A stretch of DNA of 64,000 nt, from contig NZ_JBASBR010000004.1 in assembly GCF_049651205.1 (NCBI RefSeq), positions 372,001-436,000 of the forward strand, read 5' to 3'. This document shows positions 51,909 to 62,233 of the stretch, in pieces. This DNA is from Castellaniella sp049651205 (GTDB lineage Bacteria; Pseudomonadota; Gammaproteobacteria; Burkholderiales; Burkholderiaceae_B). Under the pieces are notes generated by a model. The model was given only the letters and a program-made list of their open reading frames with translations. It was not told the DNA's origin and ran no database searches. Each line of letters opens with the position of its first letter. Within the stretch, counting starts at the first letter, position 1. The position numbers and the translations under genes are program-made.

Positions 51909-52823
51909 CTACCCTGAGGCAGTACTGTCCCGTGCGTCACGCACCAGCAGATCCACCAGTTCCTGGGCAAAAACCGGCAATTCTCCAGCCTCCCGCCAGC
52001 AAATATGCAGATTTCGCCAAGACCACGCATCGCTTAACGCCACGATACGGATGGGCATCAACTGTGCATAGCGCAACGCAGCCGACTGGGGAATGACGCC
52101 GATCCCTACCCGCGCTGCAATCAGGCGGCAAACAGCCTCGAAATTACCGACCTCGACACGAAACTTGAGCAACTGGCCGATGTCTTCGGCAGCCTTGAGC
52201 AAAAACGAATGAATAGCGCTGGACTCGAACAAACTGATGAAGTTGTCACCCAGCGTCTGCTCAAACCGGCACTGCCCGGTCTGTGCCAGGGGATGATCCG
52301 GATACGTCACCAGCACGAGTTTATCGGTGCGGTAAGGCAGATACTTGAGCCCGGAGCCACCACTGCCTTGTGCCGTAATGCCGATATCAGCCACGCCATC
52401 AGAAACCGCCTTCACCACCTGATAGCTGAGACGCTCACGCAGTTCGATATTGACGTCGGGATGGCTGATCAGGTATTGCCCCAGCACGGCAGGGATGAAC
52501 TCGTTGGTGGCCGTGGTGTTGGCATACAGCCGCACTTGCCCCTTGATGCCATGCGCGTACTCCTGGATATCCCCGCGCAGGTGCTCGATCTGACGCAAGA
52601 CCACACGGGCATGCCTGACAAACACCTCGCCTGCAGGTGTCAACGTAACACCCTGACTCCCCCGGTACAGGAGATCGGTACCCAGTGCGTCTTCGAGACT
52701 TTTGACCCGGTTACTCGCTGCCGGCAAGGATAAAAATGTGCGCTCTGCTCCTTTGGTCAAGCTTTGGGCACCGGCCACATTGACCAAAAGCTGCATATCG
52801 GTGAGGTCGAAGCGCGTCGCCAT
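51909..52823 (-). CDS. LysR-family regulator, divergent from MmgE/PrpD gene
   Basis: The 304-residue regulator has an N-terminal winged helix (DLTDMQLLVNVAGAQSLTKGAERTFLSLPAASNRVKSLEDALGTDLL) and a sensor domain with RVGIGVIPQSAA. It lies between the acyl-CoA dehydrogenase operon (same strand, downstream) and the divergent MmgE/PrpD-MFS pair, so it could control both. ATG at 52823 was chosen because the 19-residue extension lacks the family pattern. A LysR-type inverted repeat lies 50 bases upstream. Confidence 0.87.
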   Translation of the reverse strand: MATRFDLTDMQLLVNVAGAQSLTKGAERTFLSLPAASNRVKSLEDALGTDLLYRGSQGVTLTPAGEVFVRHARVVLRQIEHLRGDIQEYAHGIKGQVRLYANTTATNEFIPAVLGQYLISHPDVNIELRERLSYQVVKAVSDGVADIGITAQGSGGSGLKYLPYRTDKLVLVTYPDHPLAQTGQCRFEQTLGDNFISLFESSAIHSFLLKAAEDIGQLLKFRVEVGNFEAVCRLIAARVGIGVIPQSAALRYAQLMPIRIVALSDAWSWRNLHICWREAGELPVFAQELVDLLVRDARDSTASG

Positions 52824-52872
52824 CGTACAAGTGCCCTTAATGTTTACTGAAGTCCGTCTTAAGCAAACAATA

Positions 52873-52892
52873 ATAGGCAAAAATTTCCCTAT
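52873..52892. promoter_or_regulatory. Inverted repeat ATAGG-N10-CCTAT in lysR/prpD gap
   Basis: A 5-bp inverted repeat around 10 A/T-rich bases lies midway between two divergent genes, lysR (52823) and MmgE/PrpD (52979). Its size and place suit a LysR-type operator. Confidence 0.45.
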
Positions 52893-52978
52893 CCCGCAAA
52901 GTCTTTCGAATAAATGCCACGCTGCGCGTGGTTACACACAACAAAACATCCACCATTACTGCTTATTTCAGGAACGTC

Positions 52979-54367
52979 ATGTCACATCCCAGCGCTGAGC
53001 TCACCCGGTTTCTGGCCGGGCTCGAATTCCAGGATATCCCGGCCCCCGTCCTGCGACGCGCCGAAGACCTTTTGCTCGACTGCATCGGATCGATGCTGGC
53101 AGGCGCCAGCGGGCGCACGGTTCAGGCCATTACCCAGTACGGCCTGGTGATGGGGCCGCAAAACGGTCCAGCCGAAAACATTGTCACTCGCGGGGGCACC
53201 AGCCCGGTATTTGCCGCCATGAGCAACGCGGCCGCCGCCCATATGGTCGAGCAGGATGATGTGCACAACGGCTCGGTGTTTCACCCGGCAGCCGTGGTGA
53301 TGCCGCCTGCCATGGCATTGGCCCAGGCACATGGGCTCAGCGGCCAGGCCCTGCTTACCGCCATTGTGGCCGGCTACGAAGCCGGTATCCGTATTGGCGA
53401 GTTTCTGGGCCGCAGCCACTACACGATTTTTCATACCACAGGCACCGCCGGCGCCCTGGCCTCAGCCATGGCGGCCGGCAAGCTGCTGCAACTGGATGCG
53501 CCCCGCATGCTGCACGCACTGGGCTCCGCGGGCACGCAGGCGGCAGGCCTGTGGGAGTTTCTGCGCGACGGCGCAGACTCCAAACAGCTGCACACGGCGC
53601 GCGCAGCAGCCAACGGCCTGATGGCAGCCTGGCTGGCTGGCCAGGGGTTTACCGGTGCCAGCCAGATCCTCGAGGGCCGGCAAGGGATGGCCGCCGGCAT
53701 GTCCAGCGACGCAGATCCCTCACGCCTGACCGACGGCCTGGGCACCCGCTGGGCCTTGCTTGAAACCTCGTTCAAGTACCATGCCTCGTGCCGCCACACC
53801 CACCCCGCCGCCGATGCCCTGCTGTCGCTGGTGCAAACGCATCACCTGAGCATCCACGACATTGCCCACGTTACGGCACATGTGCATCAGGGGGCCATTG
53901 ACGTGCTGGGGCCGGTGGTCAAGCCTGCCACGGTTCACCAGTCCAAGTTCTCAATGGGCACGGTGCTGGGTGTGATTGCCAAGCACCAGAAAGCGGGCTT
54001 GCAAGAATTTGACGATGCGCCCAACGATGCCGACATCGCCGCCTTCTTGCCCAAGGTCAGCATGCAGCTGGACGACGAAGTCAACACGGCCTACCCGCAG
54101 CGCTGGATTGGCAAGGTCACGGTCACCACCCAGCAGGGCCAAACCTTGCACGGTCGAGTGGATACCCCAAAGGGAGATCCCGACAACACCCTCAGCCGGG
54201 CCGAGATCGAAGACAAGGTTCGGCGTTTGGGCCACTATCATCAGGCATCCACGGACACCGAAATCGATACCCTGATCGATCGCGTCTGGCATTTGGCCGA
54301 CACGCCCCGGGTAGGCAATTTTTGTGTGCGCAAAGAACCCGCTTCGGCACCGGCCAGGGCTCACTGA
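52979..54367 (+). CDS. MmgE/PrpD family protein
   Basis: The 462-residue protein belongs to the family of 2-methylcitrate dehydratase and cis-aconitate decarboxylase. Signatures are DCIGSMLAGASG, VEQDDVHNGSVFHPAAVVMPPAMALAQ, GYEAGIRIGEFLG, HTTGTAGALASAMAAGKLL and KYHASCRHTHPAADALL. No prpB/prpC neighbours exist, so methylcitrate is not implied; another dehydration or decarboxylation is possible. ATG at 52979 has AGGAAC upstream. It is followed by an MFS transporter after 21 bases. Confidence 0.87.
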   Translation: MSHPSAELTRFLAGLEFQDIPAPVLRRAEDLLLDCIGSMLAGASGRTVQAITQYGLVMGPQNGPAENIVTRGGTSPVFAAMSNAAAAHMVEQDDVHNGSVFHPAAVVMPPAMALAQAHGLSGQALLTAIVAGYEAGIRIGEFLGRSHYTIFHTTGTAGALASAMAAGKLLQLDAPRMLHALGSAGTQAAGLWEFLRDGADSKQLHTARAAANGLMAAWLAGQGFTGASQILEGRQGMAAGMSSDADPSRLTDGLGTRWALLETSFKYHASCRHTHPAADALLSLVQTHHLSIHDIAHVTAHVHQGAIDVLGPVVKPATVHQSKFSMGTVLGVIAKHQKAGLQEFDDAPNDADIAAFLPKVSMQLDDEVNTAYPQRWIGKVTVTTQQGQTLHGRVDTPKGDPDNTLSRAEIEDKVRRLGHYHQASTDTEIDTLIDRVWHLADTPRVGNFCVRKEPASAPARAH

Positions 54368-54388
54368 CTCTTCTTTCAACCACCACTG

Positions 54389-55621
54389 ATGTCGTCTCCC
54401 TTGCAGCCCAACCCAGTCAACACAGCTTCTTCTGCCATTACACTTACCGCCACCGTGACGATTCAGTCACTGGTGGCGATGAGCCTGCTGACATTGCCCG
54501 CCATTGCCCCTGCCATTGCAGCCGTACTGGATGTACCAACTGCTTATGTCGGGGTGTATGTGGCACTGGCCTATATGGGCGCCATGGCAGCCAGCTTGCT
54601 GTCCGGATCAGCCACTCGCCGCTATGGGGCGATCCGTGCCAGCCAGGCAGGGCTGATCCTGTGTGCACTTGGGCTGCTGCTCTCCACGCTGGCCTCCGTG
54701 CCCCTGATGGCACTGGGCGCCATACTGATCGGCTTGGGATACGGCCCCATCACACCGGCCAGCTCTCATCTGCTGGCCCGCACCACCCCGCCCGATCGCA
54801 TGTCATTCGTGTTTTCGATCAAGCAAACCGGTGTCCCCCTGGGGGGTGTGCTGGCAGGTCTGATCGTGCCCAGTCTGGCGCAGTGGCTGGGATGGCAGGC
54901 TGCCTTTGGGGTGGTGGCCGCAGCCAATGCTGCCTGCGCATTGGCGGTTCAGCCCCTGAGAAAATCCCTGGATGCCGACCAAAACCCTAAGCAGAAGCTG
55001 TCGGCAGGACAAGGCCTGGCAGGGCCACTTCGCTTGGTGTTCAGCCAACGCAGCCTGGCAGTGCTGGCCGGGGTGTCCTTTTTGTTTTCCATCACCCAGC
55101 TGTCACTCACCTCTTATATGGTCACGTTCCTGCACCATGATCTGGCCATGGATCTGGTGGCTGCCGGCGTGATTTTGGCCGTCTCCCAGGCTGCCGGTGT
55201 GGGCGGCCGCCTGCTATGGGGCTATGTCTCTGACCACTATCTGGGCCCTGTCAGCACCCTGGCCGGGCTGGCAGCCCTGGTTGCCCTGTGTGCGCTGGCC
55301 ACCCCGTTCTTGCATCTGCTCGATACCCGCTGGGTGCTGATCCTGGTGCTATGTCTGTTTGGCGGCAGCGCCATTGGCTGGAACGGCATTTATCTGGCCG
55401 AGGTGGCCCGCCAGGCACCCGACGGCATGGCCAGCATGGCCACCGGCGGCACCTTGGCCATGACATTCCTGGGTGTGGTGGTGGGGCCGCCCATCTTTGG
55501 CTGGATTGCGTCGTTATCGGGCAGCTATGGCTTTGCCTATGCCACCCTGATGGTGCCGGCAGGTGTGTGCCTGGTACTGCTGTGGCGGTACCGGGGGGAT
55601 TTCAAGCCAGGCTCGGCCTGA
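54389..55621 (+). CDS. MFS transporter
   Basis: The 410-residue protein has 12 membrane helices in two halves. SGSATRRYGAIRASQAG is the helix 2-3 loop pattern, and IKQTGVPLGGVLAGLIVPSLAQWLGWQ lies in the helix 4-6 region. WGYVSDHYLGPV repeats the loop in the second half. Its substrate is unknown; because it follows MmgE/PrpD it may carry the same or a related organic acid. It converges with glmS, leaving 43 bases without a clear terminator. Confidence 0.85.
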   Translation: MSSPLQPNPVNTASSAITLTATVTIQSLVAMSLLTLPAIAPAIAAVLDVPTAYVGVYVALAYMGAMAASLLSGSATRRYGAIRASQAGLILCALGLLLSTLASVPLMALGAILIGLGYGPITPASSHLLARTTPPDRMSFVFSIKQTGVPLGGVLAGLIVPSLAQWLGWQAAFGVVAAANAACALAVQPLRKSLDADQNPKQKLSAGQGLAGPLRLVFSQRSLAVLAGVSFLFSITQLSLTSYMVTFLHHDLAMDLVAAGVILAVSQAAGVGGRLLWGYVSDHYLGPVSTLAGLAALVALCALATPFLHLLDTRWVLILVLCLFGGSAIGWNGIYLAEVARQAPDGMASMATGGTLAMTFLGVVVGPPIFGWIASLSGSYGFAYATLMVPAGVCLVLLWRYRGDFKPGSA

Positions 55622-55664
55622 CATCAGCCCAAAAGCGCTGCCCCGCCCAGCACACCAGTTTCAA

Positions 55665-57497
55665 TCACTCCACCGTCACGCTCTTGGCCAGGTTACGCGG
55701 CTTGTCTACGTCCGTACCCCGGGCGCATGCCGTGTGATAGGCCAGCAGTTGCAAGGGCACGGTGTGCAAAATGGGAGACAAGCGCCCATAGTGCTCTGGC
55801 ATGCGGATGACATGCATGCCGGTGGTGCCGACAATCTGCGTGTCGGCATCCGCAAACACATAGAGTTCGCCGCCTCGTGCCCGCACTTCCTGCATATTGG
55901 ATTTCAGTTTTTCCAGCAACTCGTCGTGCGGCGCCACTGTCACCACAGGCATGGCATCGGTTACCAGAGCCAGCGGGCCATGCTTGAGCTCACCCGCGGG
56001 ATAAGCCTCTGCATGGATGTAGCTGATTTCCTTCAGCTTCAGCGCGCCTTCGAGGGCAATCGGGTAATGCATGCCACGGCCCAGAAACAAAGCGTTTTCT
56101 TTGCTGGCAAAGCGCTCGGCCCAGGCGATGATCTGGGGCTCCAGCGCCAGCACGGCAGAGATGGCGGCCGGTAGGTGGCGCAAGGCTTTCAGGGCGTCGC
56201 GCTCGGCGTCTTCTGCCAGGTGGCCTTTGGCCTGGGCCAGTGTCAGGGTAAGCAGATAAAGCGCGGTTAACTGGGTGGTAAAGGCCTTGGTGGAGGCGAC
56301 GCCGATCTCGACACCCGCGCGGGTGATAAACGCCAACTTGCACTCGCGCACCATCGCACTGGAGGCCACGTTGCAAATGGTGAGGGTATGCGCCATACCC
56401 AGGCTGCGCGCGTGTTTCAGGGCCGCCAGGGTATCGGCGGTTTCACCCGATTGCGAGATGGTGACAACCAGGGTGCGCGGGTTGGGCACACTGGTGCGAT
56501 AGCGGTATTCGCTGGCGATTTCAACATTCACCGGGATGCCTGCCACGGATTCAATCCAGTAGCGTGCCGTCAGGCCTGCATAGTAGCTGGTGCCGCAGGC
56601 CAAAATCAGCACACGGTCGATGTCTTTAAACACGGCATGCGCGCCATCCCCAAAGAGCTCGGGCATGATGGCGTCGATATCCTGCAGGGTATCGCCCACC
56701 GCACGGGGCTGCTCGAAAATCTCTTTCTGCATGAAATGACGATAAGGGCCAAGTTCGGCCTCGCCCGTATGCGCCTGCACCGTGTGCACCGCACGCTCCA
56801 CGGCCTGGCCCTGCGCGTTGGTCACCCACACGCGCGACAGCTGCAGATCCACGACATCACCGTCTTCGAGATAGATGATCTGGTCGGTGGTACCGGCCAA
56901 CGCCAGGGCATCCGAAGCCAGATAGTTGCCCTGATCGCTGCAGCCCACCACCAGCGGCGAGCCCTGGCGCGCACCCACCACACGGTGAGGTTCTTCGGCA
57001 CAAAACACCGCAATGGCGTAAGCACCTTCCAGCCGGCGGGTGGCTTGCTGAACAGCCGCCAGCAGATCGCCGTCGTACAGGTGGTCTACCAGATGCGCAA
57101 TCACCTCGGTATCCGTCTGGCTGTGAAACACATAGCCGGCCGCCTGAAGCTCAGTGCGCAGGGCGTCGTGGTTCTCGATGATGCCGTTATGCACCAGCGC
57201 CACACGAGGGGCACCGTTTTCGGGGCCTGAAAAATGCGGATGAGCGTTGTGCGTCAGCGGTGCCCCATGCGTGGCCCAGCGGGTATGGGCAATGCCGGTG
57301 AGGCCCTCCACACGATCCTGCCTGGCCTGGGCGACGAGCTCGGCCACGCGCTGGGTGCTGCGCACCCGCTGCAGGCCTGTGCCGGTGTGCACTGCCACCC
57401 CGCAGGAATCGTAGCCACGGTATTCAAGCCGTCGCAGGCCCTCGAGCAAAACGGGAACAATGTTATGACGCGCAACTGCGCCGACGATGCCGCACAT
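55665..57497 (-). CDS. glmS: Glutamine--fructose-6-phosphate aminotransferase
   Basis: The 610-residue enzyme makes glucosamine-6-phosphate for cell wall and LPS. MCGIVGAVA provides the catalytic Cys1 after Met removal. HTRWATHGAPLTHNAHPH, HNGIIENHDALR and SQTDTEVIAHL mark the glutaminase half. Two SIS domains follow: CGTSYYAGLTARYW, SQSGETADTLAAL, and GRGMHYPIALEGALKLKEISYIHAEAYPAGELKHGPLALV. ATG at 57497 has GGAGTG upstream. It is divergent from the Lrp/AsnC gene across a gap with three palindromes. Confidence 0.96.
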   Translation of the reverse strand: MCGIVGAVARHNIVPVLLEGLRRLEYRGYDSCGVAVHTGTGLQRVRSTQRVAELVAQARQDRVEGLTGIAHTRWATHGAPLTHNAHPHFSGPENGAPRVALVHNGIIENHDALRTELQAAGYVFHSQTDTEVIAHLVDHLYDGDLLAAVQQATRRLEGAYAIAVFCAEEPHRVVGARQGSPLVVGCSDQGNYLASDALALAGTTDQIIYLEDGDVVDLQLSRVWVTNAQGQAVERAVHTVQAHTGEAELGPYRHFMQKEIFEQPRAVGDTLQDIDAIMPELFGDGAHAVFKDIDRVLILACGTSYYAGLTARYWIESVAGIPVNVEIASEYRYRTSVPNPRTLVVTISQSGETADTLAALKHARSLGMAHTLTICNVASSAMVRECKLAFITRAGVEIGVASTKAFTTQLTALYLLTLTLAQAKGHLAEDAERDALKALRHLPAAISAVLALEPQIIAWAERFASKENALFLGRGMHYPIALEGALKLKEISYIHAEAYPAGELKHGPLALVTDAMPVVTVAPHDELLEKLKSNMQEVRARGGELYVFADADTQIVGTTGMHVIRMPEHYGRLSPILHTVPLQLLAYHTACARGTDVDKPRNLAKSVTVE

Positions 57498-57582
57498 GGC
57501 AACACTCCTGTCAGTGGTAAGGCGCGGCCCGGGAATCACAGAGCCGAACCTGAAGGTTTTCGCTATTGTGTCCCGCCCACAA

Positions 57583-57657
57583 AGAAATTTGATTTCTATT
57601 TTTTCTTGATTATGAAATAATATTTCAATTACCAATTAATATGAAATTTAATTTCAT
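57583..57657. promoter_or_regulatory. Three phased GAAAT-N3-ATTTC palindromes
   Basis: Three perfect palindromes share one core: AGAAATTTGATTTCT (57583-57597), TGAAATAATATTTCA (57613-57627) and ATGAAATTTAATTTCAT (57641-57657). Their centres, near 57590, 57620 and 57649, are 29-30 bases apart. They fill the AT-rich gap between glmS and the Lrp/AsnC gene and are likely operators, perhaps for that regulator. Confidence 0.7.
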
Positions 57658-57725
57658 ACCTACCAGATATTTACTACTCTGGCTCAAATGAACCACAACC
57701 ATCCGCGGAATCTTCTACCCAGGCC

Positions 57726-58232
57726 ATGACACCCGGCACCCTTCCATACACGCTGGACGATCTTGATCGCCGCATTCTGGATCAGCTGCAGCAGGATTCT
57801 TCCCTCAGCAACCTGCAACTGGCCGCCCGGGTGCACGCATCTGCCCCCACATGCTTGCGGCGCGTACGCAAGCTCAGGCAATCCGGGCTGATTGTGCGCG
57901 AAACCGCGCTGCTGGATGCCACCCGGTTGGGCAGTCCCATCACCGTCATCATCGAGGTCTCACTGGATGCTCAGGCAGCCTCCCAACTGGATGCCGTCGA
58001 AGCCCACCTGATTCAGGATCCCGCCATTCAGCAGTGCTATCGCGTCAGCAGCGGCCCCGATTTCATCCTTGTGGCACGCCTGGCCGATATGCAGGCGTAT
58101 CAGGATCTGGCCCTCAGGCGCCTGACCGGAGACCCCCGAGTGCGCAATGTTCGTAGTTTCTTTGCCACACAATGCAGCAAATTTGACCCTCGAATTGTGA
58201 TTCCGGACGGCATATACCCCACGTCAGGGTAA
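57726..58232 (+). CDS. Lrp/AsnC family transcriptional regulator
   Basis: The 168-residue protein has an N-terminal helix-turn-helix (LDDLDRRILDQLQQDSSLSNLQLAARVHASAPTCLRRVRKLRQSGLI) and a RAM ligand-binding domain with CYRVSSGPDFILVARLADMQAYQDL and VRNVRSFF. Members bind amino acids and form octamers that wrap DNA. It is divergent from glmS. The gap carries three palindromes spaced by about 29-30 bases, a fit for an Lrp-type multimer, so autoregulation is likely. Confidence 0.9.
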   Translation: MTPGTLPYTLDDLDRRILDQLQQDSSLSNLQLAARVHASAPTCLRRVRKLRQSGLIVRETALLDATRLGSPITVIIEVSLDAQAASQLDAVEAHLIQDPAIQQCYRVSSGPDFILVARLADMQAYQDLALRRLTGDPRVRNVRSFFATQCSKFDPRIVIPDGIYPTSG

Positions 58233-58386
58233 ATACTTATGCTATAGTAGCGGATTGCTTGTTTTCTGACCTCCTGACCTTGGTTTTCTTTAGGGTTGAT
58301 TCGGTCGGCACATGCGACTGACTCTTGCGCGGCAGACATCCGCTGCAACAACCCGGCAGCCGGCACTTTCACGCCCGGCGCTCCAT

Positions 58387-58402
58387 GCCCGCATTGGCGG
58401 GC
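58387..58402 (+). promoter_or_regulatory. Hairpin just upstream of the helicase ribosome site
   Basis: GCCCGC-ATTG-GCGGGC is a perfect 6-bp stem. It ends 3 bases before AAGGA of the helicase gene, in a leader of about 170 bases following a TATAGT near 58243. It could slow translation at low temperature or answer to helicase levels; nothing here proves that. Confidence 0.3.
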
Positions 58403-58413
58403 ACAAGGAAACC

Positions 58414-60093
<1,680 letters not shown>

Positions 60094-60134
60094 GGCCAGG
60101 CTGTTTGCCTGCTAAAGCCCGCTGCTGATACAGC

Positions 60135-60178
60135 AAGGCCTGAGTCCAGTACCTCACTGCACTCAGGCCTTTTCTTTT
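60135..60178 (+). terminator. Intrinsic terminator of the helicase gene
   Basis: AAGGCCTGAGT (60135-60145) and ACTCAGGCCTT (60161-60171) form a perfect 11-bp stem with a 15-base loop, followed by TTTTCTTTT. It ends the helicase transcript 41 bases after its stop. Confidence 0.9.
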
Positions 60179-60208
60179 GCCCTGCTCATTTTGCTATGCT
60201 TTGCGCCT

Positions 60209-61390
60209 ATGAATGAACTGCCTCCCGTCCAGATGCCCACGGGCTTGCCTGCCCCAGACCCCGCCGCCCACGACCACAGCCTGCGGGTGCAGGCCATGCT
60301 GCTTGAGAAAATACAGGCAGCAGGCGGCTATCTGCCATTTGAGGCCTGGATGCAGGCCGCGCTGTACGAGCCGGGGCTGGGCTACTACAGCGCCGGCAGT
60401 ACCAAGCTGCACACCGGGGGTGATTTCACCACTGCACCGGAAATCAGCCCGCTGTTTGGCCAGGCGCTGGCCAGCCAAGTGGCCTGGGTGCTGCAGGCCA
60501 GCCACAGCCTTGACGTACTAGAGTTCGGCGCGGGCTCCGGTGCGTTGGCAGCCGCGTTGCTGCCTGCCTTACAGGCACGCGGCTTAACGGTACGCTATCA
60601 GATCATCGAGCTCTCGGCCGATCTTCGGGCGCGCCAGCAACAGCGGCTGGCCCCCTGGGCTGGTCAGGTGCATTGGCTGGATCAGTTGCCCGATGCATTT
60701 GCCGGTTGCGTGCTGGCCAACGAGGTATTGGATGCCATGCCGGTATCCGTGTTTCGCTGGACAGACACCGGCCAATTGGAAACCCTGGGTGTGATGGCTG
60801 CCCCGCAGGCCAACACGGCCAGCCCGTTTGCCTGGGCCACGCGGCCGGCAGATGACCACCTGCGCACCACTGTAGCCGCACGGATGCCGGTTTTGCCTGG
60901 TTATCAGTCGGAAATCAACGGACAGGCCGAGGCCTGGATACGCCAGATGGGCACCTGGCTGCGATGCGGCGCTGCCATCCTTATTGATTATGGCTTTCCA
61001 CAAGCCGAGTACTACCACCCCCAGCGACTGCAGGGCACCCTGATGTGCCATTTTCGCCATCACGCACACGACCAGCCACTGGTTCTTCCCGGTTTGCAGG
61101 ACATCACCGCACACATCGACTTCACCGCGATGGCGGACGCCGCCCTGGCAGGCGGGCTGGACGTGTTGGGCTATACCTCGCAGGCGCGCTTTCTGATGAA
61201 CTGCGGCCTGATCGAACTTATCGGCACACCGGCACATGCCCCTGCTGATCGCGCCCGGCAGCACACGGCCATCAACACACTGGTGTCAGAAGCCGAAATG
61301 GGTGAGTTGTTCAAAGTGCTGGCGGTAGGGCGTGGGCTGGACAGCCCGCTACCGGGCTTCTTGCGCGGCGACCGGCGCGACCGGCTGTGA
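60209..61390 (+). CDS. MidA-like SAM-dependent methyltransferase (DUF185)
   Basis: The 393-residue protein matches the MidA/NDUFAF7 family. YLPFEAWMQAALYEPGLGYYSAGSTKLHTGGDFTTAPEISPLFGQAL is its clear hallmark. VLEFGAGSGALAAALL is the SAM site, and IIELSADLRARQ and VLANEVLDAMPV follow. In mitochondria NDUFAF7 methylates an arginine of complex I; the bacterial target is unknown. ATG at 60209 was chosen over a TTG at 60191. Its last 42 bases overlap the convergent murI gene. Confidence 0.88.
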   Translation: MNELPPVQMPTGLPAPDPAAHDHSLRVQAMLLEKIQAAGGYLPFEAWMQAALYEPGLGYYSAGSTKLHTGGDFTTAPEISPLFGQALASQVAWVLQASHSLDVLEFGAGSGALAAALLPALQARGLTVRYQIIELSADLRARQQQRLAPWAGQVHWLDQLPDAFAGCVLANEVLDAMPVSVFRWTDTGQLETLGVMAAPQANTASPFAWATRPADDHLRTTVAARMPVLPGYQSEINGQAEAWIRQMGTWLRCGAAILIDYGFPQAEYYHPQRLQGTLMCHFRHHAHDQPLVLPGLQDITAHIDFTAMADAALAGGLDVLGYTSQARFLMNCGLIELIGTPAHAPADRARQHTAINTLVSEAEMGELFKVLAVGRGLDSPLPGFLRGDRRDRL

Positions 61391-62218
61391 CTGCGGCGTC
61401 TGCGCACCAACCGTCAGGCCAAAGCTATTAAACAAGCGGCGCGTCGCAAAATCAGGCAGGCCGGCAGTCAACAGGGCAATGTCGGGTGCCGATGAATGCT
61501 CTGCATCCGCCGGGCAAGACAATAGGCTGCGTGCCTGTCTGGCAATGGCTTCAGCAGGATCCAGCCAATCCACCGGCCAGGGTGCCAGGCGCCGAAAGAC
61601 ATTGGCCAGAAACGGATAATGAGTACATCCCAACACCACAATATCCGTTTGCCGATCTGCATCACGGACAAAGCACGGCGCAATCTCCGCCGCAATTTGC
61701 TCATCATCCACAGGTTGTCCGCGCACATAGGCCTCGGCTGCCCGGGCCAGACGGGTAGAGCCCACCAGCCTAACTTGACACTGCGAGGCAAATGAACGGA
61801 TCAATCCGCGGGTGTAATCCCGCTGCACGGTACCCGGAGTGGCCAGCACGGATACCAGCCCCGAGCGGGTGCGCTCGGCTGCAGGTTTGATGGCGGGGAC
61901 AGTACCCACAAAACGGGTCTCGGGATAGCGGGCTCTCAAGGCTGCACCGGCCACGGTAAATGCAGTATTGCAGGCAATCAGGCACAAAGCAGGCCGCCAC
62001 TGGGCGAGCAAGGCGCCAATCAGCTGCAGCACATGATCCTGCAATGCATCCTCGGCCCAGTTGCCGTATGGAAACGCGGCATCATCCGCCACATAGACAA
62101 ACGTACGCTCAGGCATTAACAGACGGGCCTCGCGCAAAACCGTCAGCCCACCGATTCCGGAATCAAACACCAGCACGCACTGACCGGCACCTGCTGCCGG
62201 ATAAAGATCGTCAACCAT
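61349..62218 (-). CDS. murI: Glutamate racemase
   Basis: The 289-residue enzyme makes D-glutamate for peptidoglycan. It has VFDSGIGGLTVLREA near the start, ADDAAFPYG, the first catalytic Cys in LIACNTAFT and the second in VVLGCTHYPFL. TPGTVQRDYTRGLI is also conserved. The C-terminal 25 residues are Gln/Ala-rich and extend over the 3' end of the convergent methyltransferase gene. It starts 15 bases after the cca stop. Confidence 0.94.
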   Translation of the reverse strand: MVDDLYPAAGAGQCVLVFDSGIGGLTVLREARLLMPERTFVYVADDAAFPYGNWAEDALQDHVLQLIGALLAQWRPALCLIACNTAFTVAGAALRARYPETRFVGTVPAIKPAAERTRSGLVSVLATPGTVQRDYTRGLIRSFASQCQVRLVGSTRLARAAEAYVRGQPVDDEQIAAEIAPCFVRDADRQTDIVVLGCTHYPFLANVFRRLAPWPVDWLDPAEAIARQARSLLSCPADAEHSSAPDIALLTAGLPDFATRRLFNSFGLTVGAQTPQSQPVAPVAAQEAR

Positions 62219-62233
62219 ATTATTTTGAATGAA

